Source: Corynebacterium tuberculostearicum SK141 (GTDB lineage Bacteria; Actinomycetota; Actinomycetes; Mycobacteriales; Mycobacteriaceae). Taken from it: a stretch of DNA of 64,000 nt. Under the pieces are notes generated by a model that searched no databases, had not been told where the DNA came from, and saw only the letters and a program-made list of their open reading frames with translations. Made by a program: the position numbers and the translations under genes. Shown here piece by piece: positions 25,170 to 33,504 of this stretch; the stretch's first letter is position 1, and the number at the start of each line of letters is the position of its first letter. The stretch spans positions 124,001 to 188,000 of the forward strand of contig NZ_ACVP01000003.1 in the NCBI RefSeq assembly GCF_000175635.1. Direction: 5' to 3'.

Positions 25170-26630
25170 ATGACTGACCTGAAAACCACCGCCGGCAAGA
25201 TCGAGGACCTGGACGCCAAGCTCGCCGAGTCCCGCGCGCCGCTGGGAGAAGGCGAGCCGGCCGCCCGCACCCGCGTGACGCAGCTGCTCGATGAGGGCTC
25301 CTTCGTGGAAACGGACGCGCTAGCCCGCCACCGCTCTACCGACTTCGGTCGCGAGCATGACCGCCCTTATACCGATGGCGTGGTCACCGGCTACGGCACT
25401 ATCGACGGCCGCCGCGTGTGCGTCTTTAGCCAGGACGGCGAAATCTTCGATGGCACGATGGGTGAGGTTTATGCCGAAAAGCTCACCAAGATATATGACC
25501 TCGCCATCAAGACCGGCGTGCCCATCATCGGCATCTATGAATCCACCGGCCCGCGTGTACAAGAAGGCATCGTCACCATGGCCGGATACGCCCGCCTCAT
25601 GGCGCGTGTCTCCCAGGCTTCGGGCCTTATCCCGCAGATTTCCGTTGTCGCGGGCAATACCAGCGGCATTGCGGCGTTCGCGCCGACGTTTGCTGATGTC
25701 CTCATAGTCACCCAAGGCACCGCCCTCCACCAGGCCGCCAGCCACGTGGCCGGCGCGGAGCCGGAAACCTTCGGCGGTGCCGCAGCCCACGCAGAGTCTG
25801 GCACCGCTCACCTGGTGGCCAGCGACGACAAGCAGGCTTTGTCCCTGGTGCGCGACGTTCTGGCCTACTTCCCCGCCAATAACCGCGCCGAGGCGCCGCG
25901 AGTGGAAGCCGGTAGCGTCGCAGACTTTGATCTCAATAGCATCATCCCAGATACCGCCGCGCAGGCCTATGACATGAGCGATGTCATCAAGGCTGTCGTC
26001 GATGAAGGCTCCTTCTTCGAGCTTTCTGCCGAGGCAGCACAAAACATCCTTACCGGCTTTGCCTACATCGATGGCCGCGCCGTCGGCATCGTTGCCAACC
26101 AGCCGCTGGCACTGGCCGGCGCCCTAGATTCCGCCGCCGCAGAAAAGGCCGCACGCTTCGTGCGTACCTGCGATGCCTTCAATACCCCCATTGTGGAATT
26201 CGTGGACTCCCCGGGCTTTGTGCCTACCCCGGAAGAGGAAAAGGCCGGACTGCTGCGCAGGGCGTCGAAGTTTGCCTATGCGCAGGCTGAAGCGAGCGTC
26301 GGCAAGCTCACTGTGATCACCCGCAAGGCCATTGGCCCGGCCTACGTATTTATGGGCGCCAAGGACCTCGGTGCAGACTTGGTCTACGCATGGCCCACCG
26401 CGGAAATTGCCGTCACCCAGGCCTCCCAAGCTTCCCTGGCCATTTATGGCTCGGAGGACAAGGAAGAGGAGATGGACGAGCTCTTCTTGCACCCGTATGC
26501 CGCAGCAGAGCGCGGGCTGGCCGATAATGTTATCGAGCCAACTGCAACCCGCCACTACCTGGTAGAAGGCCTGCGTCTGCTCGAGCGCAAGGCCGTGGCC
26601 CAGGTACCGAAGAAGCACGGAACCGTTTAG
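25170..26630 (+). CDS. Acyl-CoA carboxylase beta subunit (carboxyltransferase)
   Basis: 486 residues from ATG 25170. Transfers carboxyl from biotin-AccBC to acyl-CoA. Carboxyltransferase domains are visible: LLDEGSFVETDALARH, DGVVTGYGTIDGRRVCVFSQD, GARxQ-equivalent GPRVQEGI, and in the C-half FVRTCDAFNTPIVEFVDSPGF and the final AAERGLADNVIEP. The corynebacterial DtsR1/2 proteins have about 540 residues; this one is shorter, and its acyl-CoA oxyanion region reads AGNTSGIAAFAPTFAD instead of the more usual Gly-rich ACAGG form. It is followed by an epsilon subunit. Substrate (acetyl-, propionyl- or longer acyl-CoA) is not decided. Confidence 0.88.
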   Translation: MTDLKTTAGKIEDLDAKLAESRAPLGEGEPAARTRVTQLLDEGSFVETDALARHRSTDFGREHDRPYTDGVVTGYGTIDGRRVCVFSQDGEIFDGTMGEVYAEKLTKIYDLAIKTGVPIIGIYESTGPRVQEGIVTMAGYARLMARVSQASGLIPQISVVAGNTSGIAAFAPTFADVLIVTQGTALHQAASHVAGAEPETFGGAAAHAESGTAHLVASDDKQALSLVRDVLAYFPANNRAEAPRVEAGSVADFDLNSIIPDTAAQAYDMSDVIKAVVDEGSFFELSAEAAQNILTGFAYIDGRAVGIVANQPLALAGALDSAAAEKAARFVRTCDAFNTPIVEFVDSPGFVPTPEEEKAGLLRRASKFAYAQAEASVGKLTVITRKAIGPAYVFMGAKDLGADLVYAWPTAEIAVTQASQASLAIYGSEDKEEEMDELFLHPYAAAERGLADNVIEPTATRHYLVEGLRLLERKAVAQVPKKHGTV

Positions 26631-26638
26631 GAGGGGAA

Positions 26639-26848
26639 ATGTCTACGCCGGAAATCAAGGTAGTCAAGGGCAATCCCACCGAGGATGAGCTCGCGGCCCT
26701 GCGCACGGTATTGGCGCAGATGAGCGCCAAGCACTCGGGCGCTACCGGAGAACGCAATGAATGGGGCAACCCGGCCGAGCGCTTCGAGCGCTTTGGCACG
26801 CAGCGCGTCTACAACCCCTCCGCCTTCCATACCGTGCGGTACTTCTAA
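26639..26848 (+). CDS. accE: Acyl-CoA carboxylase epsilon subunit
   Basis: 69 residues. Matches the small epsilon subunits of actinobacterial acyl-CoA carboxylases: a start EIKVVKGNPTEDELAAL, helical middle, and W-x-NPAERF before a C-terminal tail. Stabilises or activates the alpha-beta complex. The ATG follows GGAGGGG, 8 bases after the beta-subunit stop, and its stop overlaps the maf start in TAATG. Confidence 0.9.
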   Translation: MSTPEIKVVKGNPTEDELAALRTVLAQMSAKHSGATGERNEWGNPAERFERFGTQRVYNPSAFHTVRYF

Positions 26849-27435
26849 TGCGACTTATCCTTGCCTCCCAATCGCCCTCACGCGCGTCTATCCTGCGCGG
26901 CGCGGGCGTGGAGCCCGTATTGGAGCCGGCCGATATTGACGAGCGCTCCCTCGAAGCCTCGCTCGCAGGCCACCCGCCGGCCGATATCGTGGCGGCCCTC
27001 GCCACCGCCAAGGCCGAAAAGGTGGCCGAACGCTACCCCACCGAGCCTGTCATCGGCGGCGATTCCATGCTGCTGCTCGACGGCGAGCTACAAGGCAAGC
27101 CCCTTACCGAGGAAGCCACCATCGAGCGCTGGCACCAGCAAGCCGGCCGCACGGCCGAGCTGCTTACCGGCCACTGCCTCATCTTTGGCGATAAGCGCCA
27201 TGTGGAAACGTCCACCACCACGGTGCACTTTGCTCAGGCCAGCGAGGCCGATATCGCAGCATATGCCCACTCCGGCGAGCCTCTCCACTGCGCCGGCGCC
27301 TTCACCTTGGAAGCCATGGGCGGCTGGTTCATTGACCGCATCGAGGGCGATCCCTCCTCCGTTATCGGGCTATCGCTGCCGGTGGTGCGCCGCGCGCTCT
27401 ATGCCTTTGATCTGAACGTCTCCGATTTCTGGTAG
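26848..27435 (+). CDS. maf: Maf-type nucleoside triphosphate pyrophosphatase
   Basis: 195 residues. Maf proteins hydrolyse non-canonical NTPs. Motifs: LILASQSPSRASIL at the N-terminus, GGDSMLLLDGELQGKP (the Asp base region), and GAFTLEAMGGWFIDRIEGDPSSVIGLSLP near the end. ATG 26848 overlaps the epsilon-subunit stop; the carboxylase-epsilon-maf order is common in actinobacteria. Confidence 0.93.
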   Translation: MRLILASQSPSRASILRGAGVEPVLEPADIDERSLEASLAGHPPADIVAALATAKAEKVAERYPTEPVIGGDSMLLLDGELQGKPLTEEATIERWHQQAGRTAELLTGHCLIFGDKRHVETSTTTVHFAQASEADIAAYAHSGEPLHCAGAFTLEAMGGWFIDRIEGDPSSVIGLSLPVVRRALYAFDLNVSDFW

Positions 27436-27466
27436 CCGCGCGCCGGCGTCGCTACAGTGGGGTGGC

Positions 27467-27883
27467 ATGGAAATGAAAGACATGCTTGCCCCGAAACCCA
27501 TTGAGCTGCCGGCCGATCCCGGCGCAGAGTCCACCTCGGATCTCGCCGCCGGCATTGTTGCCCACCCCGATTCCCCGCTGCTATGGGCGCTCCTAGCGGA
27601 GCAGGAGCTCAAGGAGCAGGAAGGCTCCGAGCCGGCCGCTTTCATCACCGCCTACGCCTACGCGCGCACGGGCTACCACCGCAGCCTCGACCGCCTGCGT
27701 GGCAATGGTTGGAAGGGTTGGGGCCCTGTCCCCTTCTCCCATGAACCGAACCAGGGTGTCCTGCGCGCCATCGCCGCGCTCGGCCACGCCGCCAAGGCCA
27801 TCGGCGAGGACGACGAATACGACCGCATTCGCCAGATGCTTTCCGACGCCGACCCGGACTCCGTCGCCACCCTCCTCGACTAA
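27467..27883 (+). CDS. DUF3151 family protein
   Basis: 138 residues, a conserved actinobacterial cytoplasmic protein without known function. Typical segments are HPDSPLLWALLAEQEL, AYAYARTGYHRSLDRLRGNGWKGWGPVPFSHEPNQG and RAIAALGHAAKAIGEDDEYDR. TACAGT (27453-27458) lies 8 bases before the ATG, fitting a leaderless start. The following lipoprotein gene begins 15 bases after its stop. Confidence 0.9.
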   Translation: MEMKDMLAPKPIELPADPGAESTSDLAAGIVAHPDSPLLWALLAEQELKEQEGSEPAAFITAYAYARTGYHRSLDRLRGNGWKGWGPVPFSHEPNQGVLRAIAALGHAAKAIGEDDEYDRIRQMLSDADPDSVATLLD

Positions 27884-27898
27884 TCCTGGAGTTCCCGC

Positions 27899-28639
27899 AT
27901 GCCTGCCGTGACACCGCGCTGCCTACGCCGCTTCTCCGCCGTCGCATTACTCACCGCTGCCGTGCCGCTCGCGCTGAGCGCCTGCGGCCCTCAGGAGGAT
28001 TCTTCTTCCTCGCCAGAGCCGGTCTTTTCCAGCCAAGCACCTGCCGAGGACGAGTCCTCCAGCGGGGAGAATGCGGATTCCGCAGCAGCACCCTCCCCAT
28101 CTGAGTCCACCGACGGGGGCGAGGAGGAAACCACGCAGCAGCAGGATAAGGGCGAGGACACCGAGTGCGCGGAGCTGCCCAACGACCCGCGCAAGGTCTA
28201 CGCCTCTGGCACGGCCCCCGGGCGCATGCCCGCCGATGACGGCAGCGATTTCAATTACTGGATCGCCGATATTGAGAACTCCTATGACCCGTGCGCCACG
28301 ATTAGCTGGATCACCTTCCGCGGCTCAATGGGTGACTTGCACGGTCCGGCGGGCACCGGCGCCTCTATTGCTGATGGCATAGCTTTCTACGTCAATGGCG
28401 CTCCGGCCAAGGACATGTCCATCTTCCACAAGGTAGAGAGCATCACCCCGGTCTCAGACAACGAGGTCGATTTCACGTGGGGAGAGCGCAGCCGCACCAC
28501 CGCAGAGGGTATTACCACCCACCACACCGTGCGCCTGCGGGCACAGGGCGATTCCCTCGAACCGGTATCCGGTGAAGTCGCGGAATTCAACAAGATGTGG
28601 GTTGACCTTCCCAGCTACCAGCTTGGCACCTACGACTAA
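27899..28639 (+). CDS. Lipoprotein, LppP/LprE-like
   Basis: 246 residues. Signal peptide with lipobox LSAC (Cys 29), a Ser/Glu/Gln-rich linker to about residue 90, then a domain resembling LppP/LprE lipoproteins: NYWIADIENSYDPCATISWITFRG, IAFYVNGAPAKD, TVRLRAQGDSLEP. Two Cys (in TECAEL and DPCATI) may form a disulfide. Envelope-attached; function unknown. A GGAG site precedes the ATG. It converges on the hairpin that is split by the insertion sequence. Confidence 0.75.
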   Translation: MPAVTPRCLRRFSAVALLTAAVPLALSACGPQEDSSSSPEPVFSSQAPAEDESSSGENADSAAAPSPSESTDGGEEETTQQQDKGEDTECAELPNDPRKVYASGTAPGRMPADDGSDFNYWIADIENSYDPCATISWITFRGSMGDLHGPAGTGASIADGIAFYVNGAPAKDMSIFHKVESITPVSDNEVDFTWGERSRTTAEGITTHHTVRLRAQGDSLEPVSGEVAEFNKMWVDLPSYQLGTYD

Positions 28640-28759
28640 CTTTGCGGCCGCCACTTAATTCGCCTATGCCGGCAATACAATGCGCCCCAGCGGAATCTGA
28701 ACTGCTCCCCATTAGTTGGACTGAGGAATCAGTTTCCGATTAGTGGGGAGTAGTTTTCA

Positions 28760-29242
28760 TTGAGAGCTCGAAGTTTGGTGAGTGAGCATCAGCGGGAGCA
28801 GTTGGTTGAACTATTTGAGCAAGGCGTGGGCTATCGTGCCGCTGCTACTGCTGTTGGTGTCTCCCAATACGCCGCCCGTATGCTCTGTCGTCGGTTTAAG
28901 CTGCATGGCAGACTATGTCTTGTGGAAAAACCGACTAAGCAGCAGTATTCGTTCGAAATCAAGAAGGAAGTTGTCCAACGCCACCTTTCTGGTGAGACAG
29001 CGATGGATCTTGCGCGCGAGTTTGGCCTGTCATCAGAGCACTTGGTCGGCGGATGGTCGAGGAAATGGCGTAAAGGTGGCGATGAGGCACTAAAACCGAA
29101 GCCGAAGGGCAGGCCCAAGGGTTCGGGCACGCCGAAGCCGCTTTCGGAGGAAGCGAAGCTGCGTCGCCAGATCGCGCGGTTGGAAGCGGAAAACGCATAT
29201 CTAAAAGAATTGCGGGACTTGAGGAATCAGGGACACGCCTGA
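28760..29242 (+). CDS. IS3 transposase OrfA
   Basis: 160 residues from TTG 28760. A helix-turn-helix at the start (QREQLVELFEQGVGYRAAATAVGVS) and a second one near residue 75 (GETAMDLAREFGLSSEHLVGGW), followed by the basic KPKPKGRPKG stretch and a leucine-zipper-like end (EEAKLRRQIARLEAENAYLKEL). It recognises the terminal repeats. The A-AAA-G run at 29203-29207 near the end allows -1 slippage into OrfB to make the full transposase. Confidence 0.9.
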   Translation: MRARSLVSEHQREQLVELFEQGVGYRAAATAVGVSQYAARMLCRRFKLHGRLCLVEKPTKQQYSFEIKKEVVQRHLSGETAMDLAREFGLSSEHLVGGWSRKWRKGGDEALKPKPKGRPKGSGTPKPLSEEAKLRRQIARLEAENAYLKELRDLRNQGHA

Positions 29243-30102
29243 AGGTCCAGGCGATTGTCATCCTCAAGTCACGGCATCGTCTGCAATACCTTTTGGATGC
29301 GGCCGGCATGGCACGGTCGACGTTCTTCTATCACCAGAAACGACTCAGCGATCCGGATAAGCACGCTGCGCTCAAAGACGCGATCCGGGGAAGCTTCGAG
29401 CGCAACAAGTATCGCTACGGCTACCGACGAGTGCTACTTGACCTGCGCAACCAGGGGTGGGTGGTCAATCACAAGCTCGTCTACAAACTCATGCGCGAGA
29501 TGGGGCTTCGGGCCAAGATCCGCCAGCGCAGGCGATATGTTTCTTATAACGGGACGATCAGCCACATTGCCGACAACACACTTGACCGCAAGTTCACTCC
29601 AGATAAGCCAAATACCGTCTTTGTTAGCGACGTCACCGAGTTCAGGGTCGCAGGCCGCAAGGTCTACCTGTCACCGGTGATGGATCTGTTCGACCGTTCA
29701 ATCGTTGCCCACACCGTGGCTACATCGCCGTCGACAGCGTTTACCGCCGATTCTTTAACTAAGACGATTAAAACGTGTGCGCCTGAGCCTGGGTGGATGA
29801 TGCATACCGATCAAGGTTTCCAATACCAGCATTCGTCCTGGCGCAACCTGATTCATGACAACGGTGGTGTTCAGTCAATGTCGCGTAAAGCCAACTGTTA
29901 CGACAACGCGGTCATGGAGAATTTCTTCGGGCACTTAAAAACCGAGATGTACCACGGAGAAGTCTTCGACACCGTCGCAGAGTTCAACCAGGCCATCGAC
30001 GAGTACATCCAGTGGTACAACACCGAACGCATCCAACAACGACTCAAGGGTCTGACCCCGATGCAATATCGGAATCAGACCCTTGAAGCCCTAACCGCCT
30101 AG
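29203..30102 (+). CDS. IS3 transposase OrfB (reached by -1 frameshift)
   Basis: About 299 residues counted from the slippery A-AAA-G at 29203; an internal TTG at 29293 is the first possible independent start. Contains the pre-core LDAAGMARSTFFYHQKRL, the RYGYRRV segment, and the rve DDE core: the first Asp in FVSDVTEF, the second in MMHTDQGFQY, and Glu in YDNAVMENFFGHLKTE. The end YNTERIQQRLKGLTPMQYR is typical. Supplied as an OrfAB fusion it cuts and joins the IS ends. Confidence 0.92.
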   Translation, partial: KRIAGLEESGTRLKVQAIVILKSRHRLQYLLDAAGMARSTFFYHQKRLSDPDKHAALKDAIRGSFERNKYRYGYRRVLLDLRNQGWVVNHKLVYKLMREMGLRAKIRQRRRYVSYNGTISHIADNTLDRKFTPDKPNTVFVSDVTEFRVAGRKVYLSPVMDLFDRSIVAHTVATSPSTAFTADSLTKTIKTCAPEPGWMMHTDQGFQYQHSSWRNLIHDNGGVQSMSRKANCYDNAVMENFFGHLKTEMYHGEVFDTVAEFNQAIDEYIQWYNTERIQQRLKGLTPMQYRNQTLEALTA

Positions 30103-30194
30103 AATTAAACCAGTCCAACTTTCGGGGGCCAGTTCAAATCCCGCTGGGGCGCATGTCGTTGCTCGCTTAATTGCGCAAGCAGCTCATTACAGCG

Positions 30195-31088
30195 CTAGTC
30201 CATCTTGTCCAGGATATCGCCGGAGTTTTGGGCGATGCGCACGTTAGCCACCATGGCTTCCAGGAATAGCCTGATGGCGACCATGATTGCGTAGTAGATG
30301 ACAGTGCTCAGTACCGCCAGGAAGATGAAGGCAAAGATGCTTCCGAAGATGGCGGACGCGGAATCTTCCTGAATGCCATAAATGCCCATGCCGGTGGCGA
30401 AAAAGAAGGCACCGAGAAGGTGAAGTATCCACATGATGCCACCAAGGATCATGGAAACCTTGTAGATTTCCTTCACGTGGGTAAGTGTCAGGAAGTGCTT
30501 GAACTCGAACTCAAAGAGCCCGCCCAAGAGGCCGTCCTTCTTGCCCAAGCCCTTGAGGGTGTCACTCATCTGGCTCTTCTTATCACCGAGAGTCTGGCCG
30601 GAATCGGCAGGAGCATCGCCTGCTTGCGGGAACTGTCCGAATCCCTGGCTCGTGCCCTGCTGCTGGGTGTAACCGCCGAAAACCGGCTGATCGCTAGCGG
30701 ACTGGGCGGAACCGAATTGGTTGCCGTTCGCAGCAGCGTCCGACGATGCCGAATCCGTAAATGGGTTATGCGCACGGGAGGCAGCGCCCTCGCTTGGGGT
30801 GGAGGGCCTCGAGGAGGCCCAGAAGTCAGAGGAGTTGCCCTCCGCGCTCGGCTTCGGGGAGGAAAGGTCACTCGAATTTCCAGACTCACCAGGCTTATCG
30901 GTGTGGCCGAAAGACTTCGTCTCCTTGGCATCGGTAGAGCCGAATTCCTTAGTCTCATTCGCCTCGGAGGCGCCGGTGCCTTCCGCGCTTTTCACAGCGT
31001 CCTCGGCGCGGTGACGCGGGGTTTCAGAAAAATCGCGCGGAGAAAAATCCTTCGGAAACCCGTCGGAGTTGAAATCATTATCAGCCAT
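30195..31088 (-). CDS. DUF4282 membrane protein with low-complexity N-terminus
   Basis: 297 residues. The first 160 or so residues are Ser/Gly/Asp/Glu-rich and likely disordered (SGNSSDLSSPKPSAEGNSSD and the like). Then comes FEFEFKHFLTLTHVKEIYKVSMI, the start of a DUF4282 domain with two membrane segments (about 211-232 and 243-272) and a conserved C-terminal amphipathic helix. Function unknown. Probably monocistronic; its 3' end faces the IS-split hairpin, so loss of that terminator may have changed read-through here. Confidence 0.8.
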   Translation of the reverse strand: MADNDFNSDGFPKDFSPRDFSETPRHRAEDAVKSAEGTGASEANETKEFGSTDAKETKSFGHTDKPGESGNSSDLSSPKPSAEGNSSDFWASSRPSTPSEGAASRAHNPFTDSASSDAAANGNQFGSAQSASDQPVFGGYTQQQGTSQGFGQFPQAGDAPADSGQTLGDKKSQMSDTLKGLGKKDGLLGGLFEFEFKHFLTLTHVKEIYKVSMILGGIMWILHLLGAFFFATGMGIYGIQEDSASAIFGSIFAFIFLAVLSTVIYYAIMVAIRLFLEAMVANVRIAQNSGDILDKMD

Positions 31089-31175
31089 GATCTGGTCCTT
31101 CGAAAATGCTTTAGGGGATGGTAGGAAAATGCCCCACGGTCACCCGTGGGGCCACTTGGCAGAATACAGCGTGCG

Positions 31176-32237
31176 CTAGGCGTTCGCGTCCTGAACGCGA
31201 CGAATTGCCTCGGCGGCAACCTTTTCTTGGATGCCCATGTCTAGCTCAGAAGTGAAGCCAACACAGGAACAGTTGATCTCGCCGAGGACATAGGTGTCGG
31301 TGCCATCCGGGGCATCGTCAAGCATGAAGTCCGCGGTCCAAATCAGCGGAACGTCCTTGGTATCGCCGAGCTTCTCTGCGATAACGGGGCGAGCCTTCTC
31401 GAACATCTCGAGCAACTCCGGCCAAGATTCCGGCTTATCGTAGGTGTACTTTGCGCCGGAGAAGAGCGTGGCAGAGAAGTTGTCGCCGCCTTCCGCTGGC
31501 TTCTTGTGCACGATGAATACCGGCTCATCTCCCACGAGGAGAATGCGGATTTCACCTTCCACAATGCGCGGCATAAAACGCATGTCCACCAGCATGCCGT
31601 TATCGCCCTCAATGTACTGGTCACAGAAGTCCATGAAGGCGCCCAGCTTGTAGTCGTGGGTCTGATTGTCTACTGCTTCGGTGCACTTCAGGGCGGTATC
31701 GAGCGGGAGCGCGGTGCCCGGTTCTACGGACTGGGCAAGCTCCTGGTCCGCGAGGCGCACGCGCCAGATGCCCTCACCGGTGGAACCGCGGTTTTGCTTG
31801 AGTACACGCTCGCCATAAGACAGCGAGGTGGGGAAAGTATTGTGCAGCTCTTCTACCTCGTAGTACGCGGCAGTATCGTCCGGCACCAGCGGGGTGTCAT
31901 TGAGCTTGACCAGTGCATCCTTGGCGCCGTAGGCCATCATGTCCGCCGGAGTGGACATGCCTACCAGGCCGGCATCTGCCAGCTTGGTGAGCAATTCGAA
32001 ATAGCCCTTTTCGCCACCGGGGATATTGCCTGGGTTCACGCGAGAGATATAAGCATCAAAGTTTTCAGAAACCTGGGCGTAGATCTCTTCTGCCTTGTCT
32101 GGGTGGAAGTAGATGACCTCCGCATCCCAGCCTTGTTCCTTGATCGCGTTGACGATCGGCATGGTGTCCTTACGGTGACCATCTGCGCCTTTATCGGAGC
32201 CGCCCTCTACCTCAAATACAACGATTGCCTTGTGCAC
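31176..32237 (-). CDS. Cj0069 family protein (ATP-grasp-like)
   Basis: 353 residues from GTG 32237, chosen because AAGGGA lies 7 bases before it. N-terminal half reads like a pre-ATP-grasp domain (KAIVVFEVEGGSDKGADGHRKDTMPIVNAIKEQGWDAEVIYFHP), the C-half like an ATP-grasp fold (RVLKQNRGSTGEGIWRV, LGEINCSCVGFTSELDMG). I recall such proteins as the Cj0069 family, of unknown substrate. A ligase forming an amide or thioester bond is likely but unproven. It stands alone. Confidence 0.7.
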   Translation of the reverse strand: MHKAIVVFEVEGGSDKGADGHRKDTMPIVNAIKEQGWDAEVIYFHPDKAEEIYAQVSENFDAYISRVNPGNIPGGEKGYFELLTKLADAGLVGMSTPADMMAYGAKDALVKLNDTPLVPDDTAAYYEVEELHNTFPTSLSYGERVLKQNRGSTGEGIWRVRLADQELAQSVEPGTALPLDTALKCTEAVDNQTHDYKLGAFMDFCDQYIEGDNGMLVDMRFMPRIVEGEIRILLVGDEPVFIVHKKPAEGGDNFSATLFSGAKYTYDKPESWPELLEMFEKARPVIAEKLGDTKDVPLIWTADFMLDDAPDGTDTYVLGEINCSCVGFTSELDMGIQEKVAAEAIRRVQDANA

Positions 32238-32484
32238 TAGCAATTCCCTTCTTAGGTGGTGTTCATAGCACGTTGTCGCACCATATCCATAGTTTATCCC
32301 AGCTTTTCCTCCCCCGCGCGGCCAACTGCCCCCTCTGCCTAACCCCGCCGGCCGGCGCCCCTATTTCCCGGCCGAGCCCTGTATCGCACACCACAGGAAT
32401 GATCCCCGAGTGATCACCACGGGAAAATTCGGGTTAAAGTGGTGGGAGCGAAATACTAACCCTTATCGGAAAGGCAGGCGGACA

Positions 32485-33348
32485 GTGGCTGACGTTGATC
32501 CCTATCCTCCATTTCAGGAATACGCACACCCCGAGCGCCTCGTGTCTGCACCGTGGCTGTCCGCACGCCTAGGCATCAAGGGCCTGCGCGTCATTGAGGT
32601 CGATGAAGACTCGCTTCTCTATGACATTGGCCATATCCCCACCGCCACCCGCATCAACTTCCGCACGGAACTGCTGAGCCCACTTACTCGCGATTTCATC
32701 GATGGCAAAGAGTTCACTGCCTTGATGCGAGACAAGGGCATTAATGCCGACGATACGATTGTCCTTTATGGCGATAAGTCCAATTGGTGGGCCGCCTACG
32801 CCCTGTGGGTATTTACCCTCTTTGGCCACAAGGATGTTCGCCTGCTCGATGGCGGCCGCAATGCCTGGATGGCCGAGGAACGCGATACTTCCTTCATGGT
32901 GCCGGACTTCCCCGTATCCGAATACCCCGAGGTAAGCCGCGATGATTCCGTCCTACGTGCCTTCGTAGACCAGGTGCGCGAGTCCGAGGGAGCGCTCGTA
33001 GATACCCGCTCCCCAGAGGAGTTTGCGGGCGAGGCCACCGAGCACGATCCCAATGGCGATTCCGCCTACGGCACTACCATGCGCCACGGCCATATCCCGG
33101 GCGCCATCAACCTCGAGTGGGACCGTTCCAACTATCCCAACTCCTGCTTCCGCTCGGCCGAGGAGCTCAAAGTTAGTTACGGAATGTTGGAGCCTGAATC
33201 TACAACGATTCTCTACTCCCACGTGGGCGCACAGGCCGCACACACCTGGTTTGTGTTGACGCATCTTTTGGGATTCACAAAGACGCAGGTCTACGATGGT
33301 TCGTGGTCTGAGTGGGGCAATATGGTGAAAATGCCGATTGAGCGTTAA
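32485..33348 (+). CDS. Rhodanese-type sulfurtransferase, catalytic Cys replaced by Ser
   Basis: 287 residues from GTG 32485 behind AAGGCAGG. Two rhodanese domains, as in thiosulfate sulfurtransferases: YGDKSNWWAAYALWVFTLFGHKDVRLLDGGRNAWMAEERD closes the first, HIPGAINLEWDRSNYPNSCF opens the second. In the active-site loop the usual YCRIGxRSSHTW reads YSHVGAQAAHTW; the nucleophile position is Ser245 (codon TCC at 33217). Standard sulfur transfer is therefore unlikely. A Cys in PNSCF is nearby in sequence. The terminator at 33367 follows. Alternative: a sulfur-binding or regulatory pseudoenzyme. Confidence 0.85.
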   Translation: MADVDPYPPFQEYAHPERLVSAPWLSARLGIKGLRVIEVDEDSLLYDIGHIPTATRINFRTELLSPLTRDFIDGKEFTALMRDKGINADDTIVLYGDKSNWWAAYALWVFTLFGHKDVRLLDGGRNAWMAEERDTSFMVPDFPVSEYPEVSRDDSVLRAFVDQVRESEGALVDTRSPEEFAGEATEHDPNGDSAYGTTMRHGHIPGAINLEWDRSNYPNSCFRSAEELKVSYGMLEPESTTILYSHVGAQAAHTWFVLTHLLGFTKTQVYDGSWSEWGNMVKMPIER

Positions 33349-33366
33349 CTTTTTCGGTTTCGCCAC

Positions 33367-33403
33367 ATAAACCCATATCCGGCAGGGATGTGGGTTTATT
33401 TTT
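33367..33403 (+). terminator. Intrinsic terminator of the sulfurtransferase gene
   Basis: TAAACCCA (33368-33375) pairs with TGGGTTTA (33391-33398), with an ATCC/GGAT inner stem and a following ATTTTTG run. Classical hairpin plus T-run, 20 bases after the stop. Confidence 0.85.
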
Positions 33404-33504
33404 GTTCAAAAACATCCCCACTCGCGTGCGTGAAAATTAACTCATGTTTTTGTGTGCAAGAATAGATTGCGTATTCAACCTAATGTGTTCAGGAGGTTGC
33501 TGCC

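Larger units (their letters stand above)
28698..30136 (+). mobile_element. IS3-family insertion sequence, complete
   Basis: 1439 bp. Terminal inverted repeats at 28698-28723 and 30111-30136 match at 21 of 26 positions (TGAACTG... ...AGTTGGACTG). A 4-bp direct duplication AATC flanks it (28694-28697 and 30137-30140). It contains the two overlapping transposase frames of IS3 elements (IS150-like type) and both look intact, so the copy may be active and recent. Confidence 0.92.
28680..30154. other. Hairpin split by an insertion sequence
   Basis: Left arm ATGCGCCCCAGCGG (28680-28693) and right arm CCGCTGGGGCGCAT (30141-30154) are perfect complements. Removing the element and one AATC copy restores a 14-bp stem with an AATC loop, probably the convergent terminator between the lipoprotein gene and the DUF4282 gene. 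Confidence 0.85.

Noticed and set aside
29293-30102. OrfB as an independently started gene from TTG 29293
   Set aside because: No Shine-Dalgarno is seen and the frame is open back to the slippery A-AAA-G at 29203, so expression by -1 frameshift fits better for an IS3 element.
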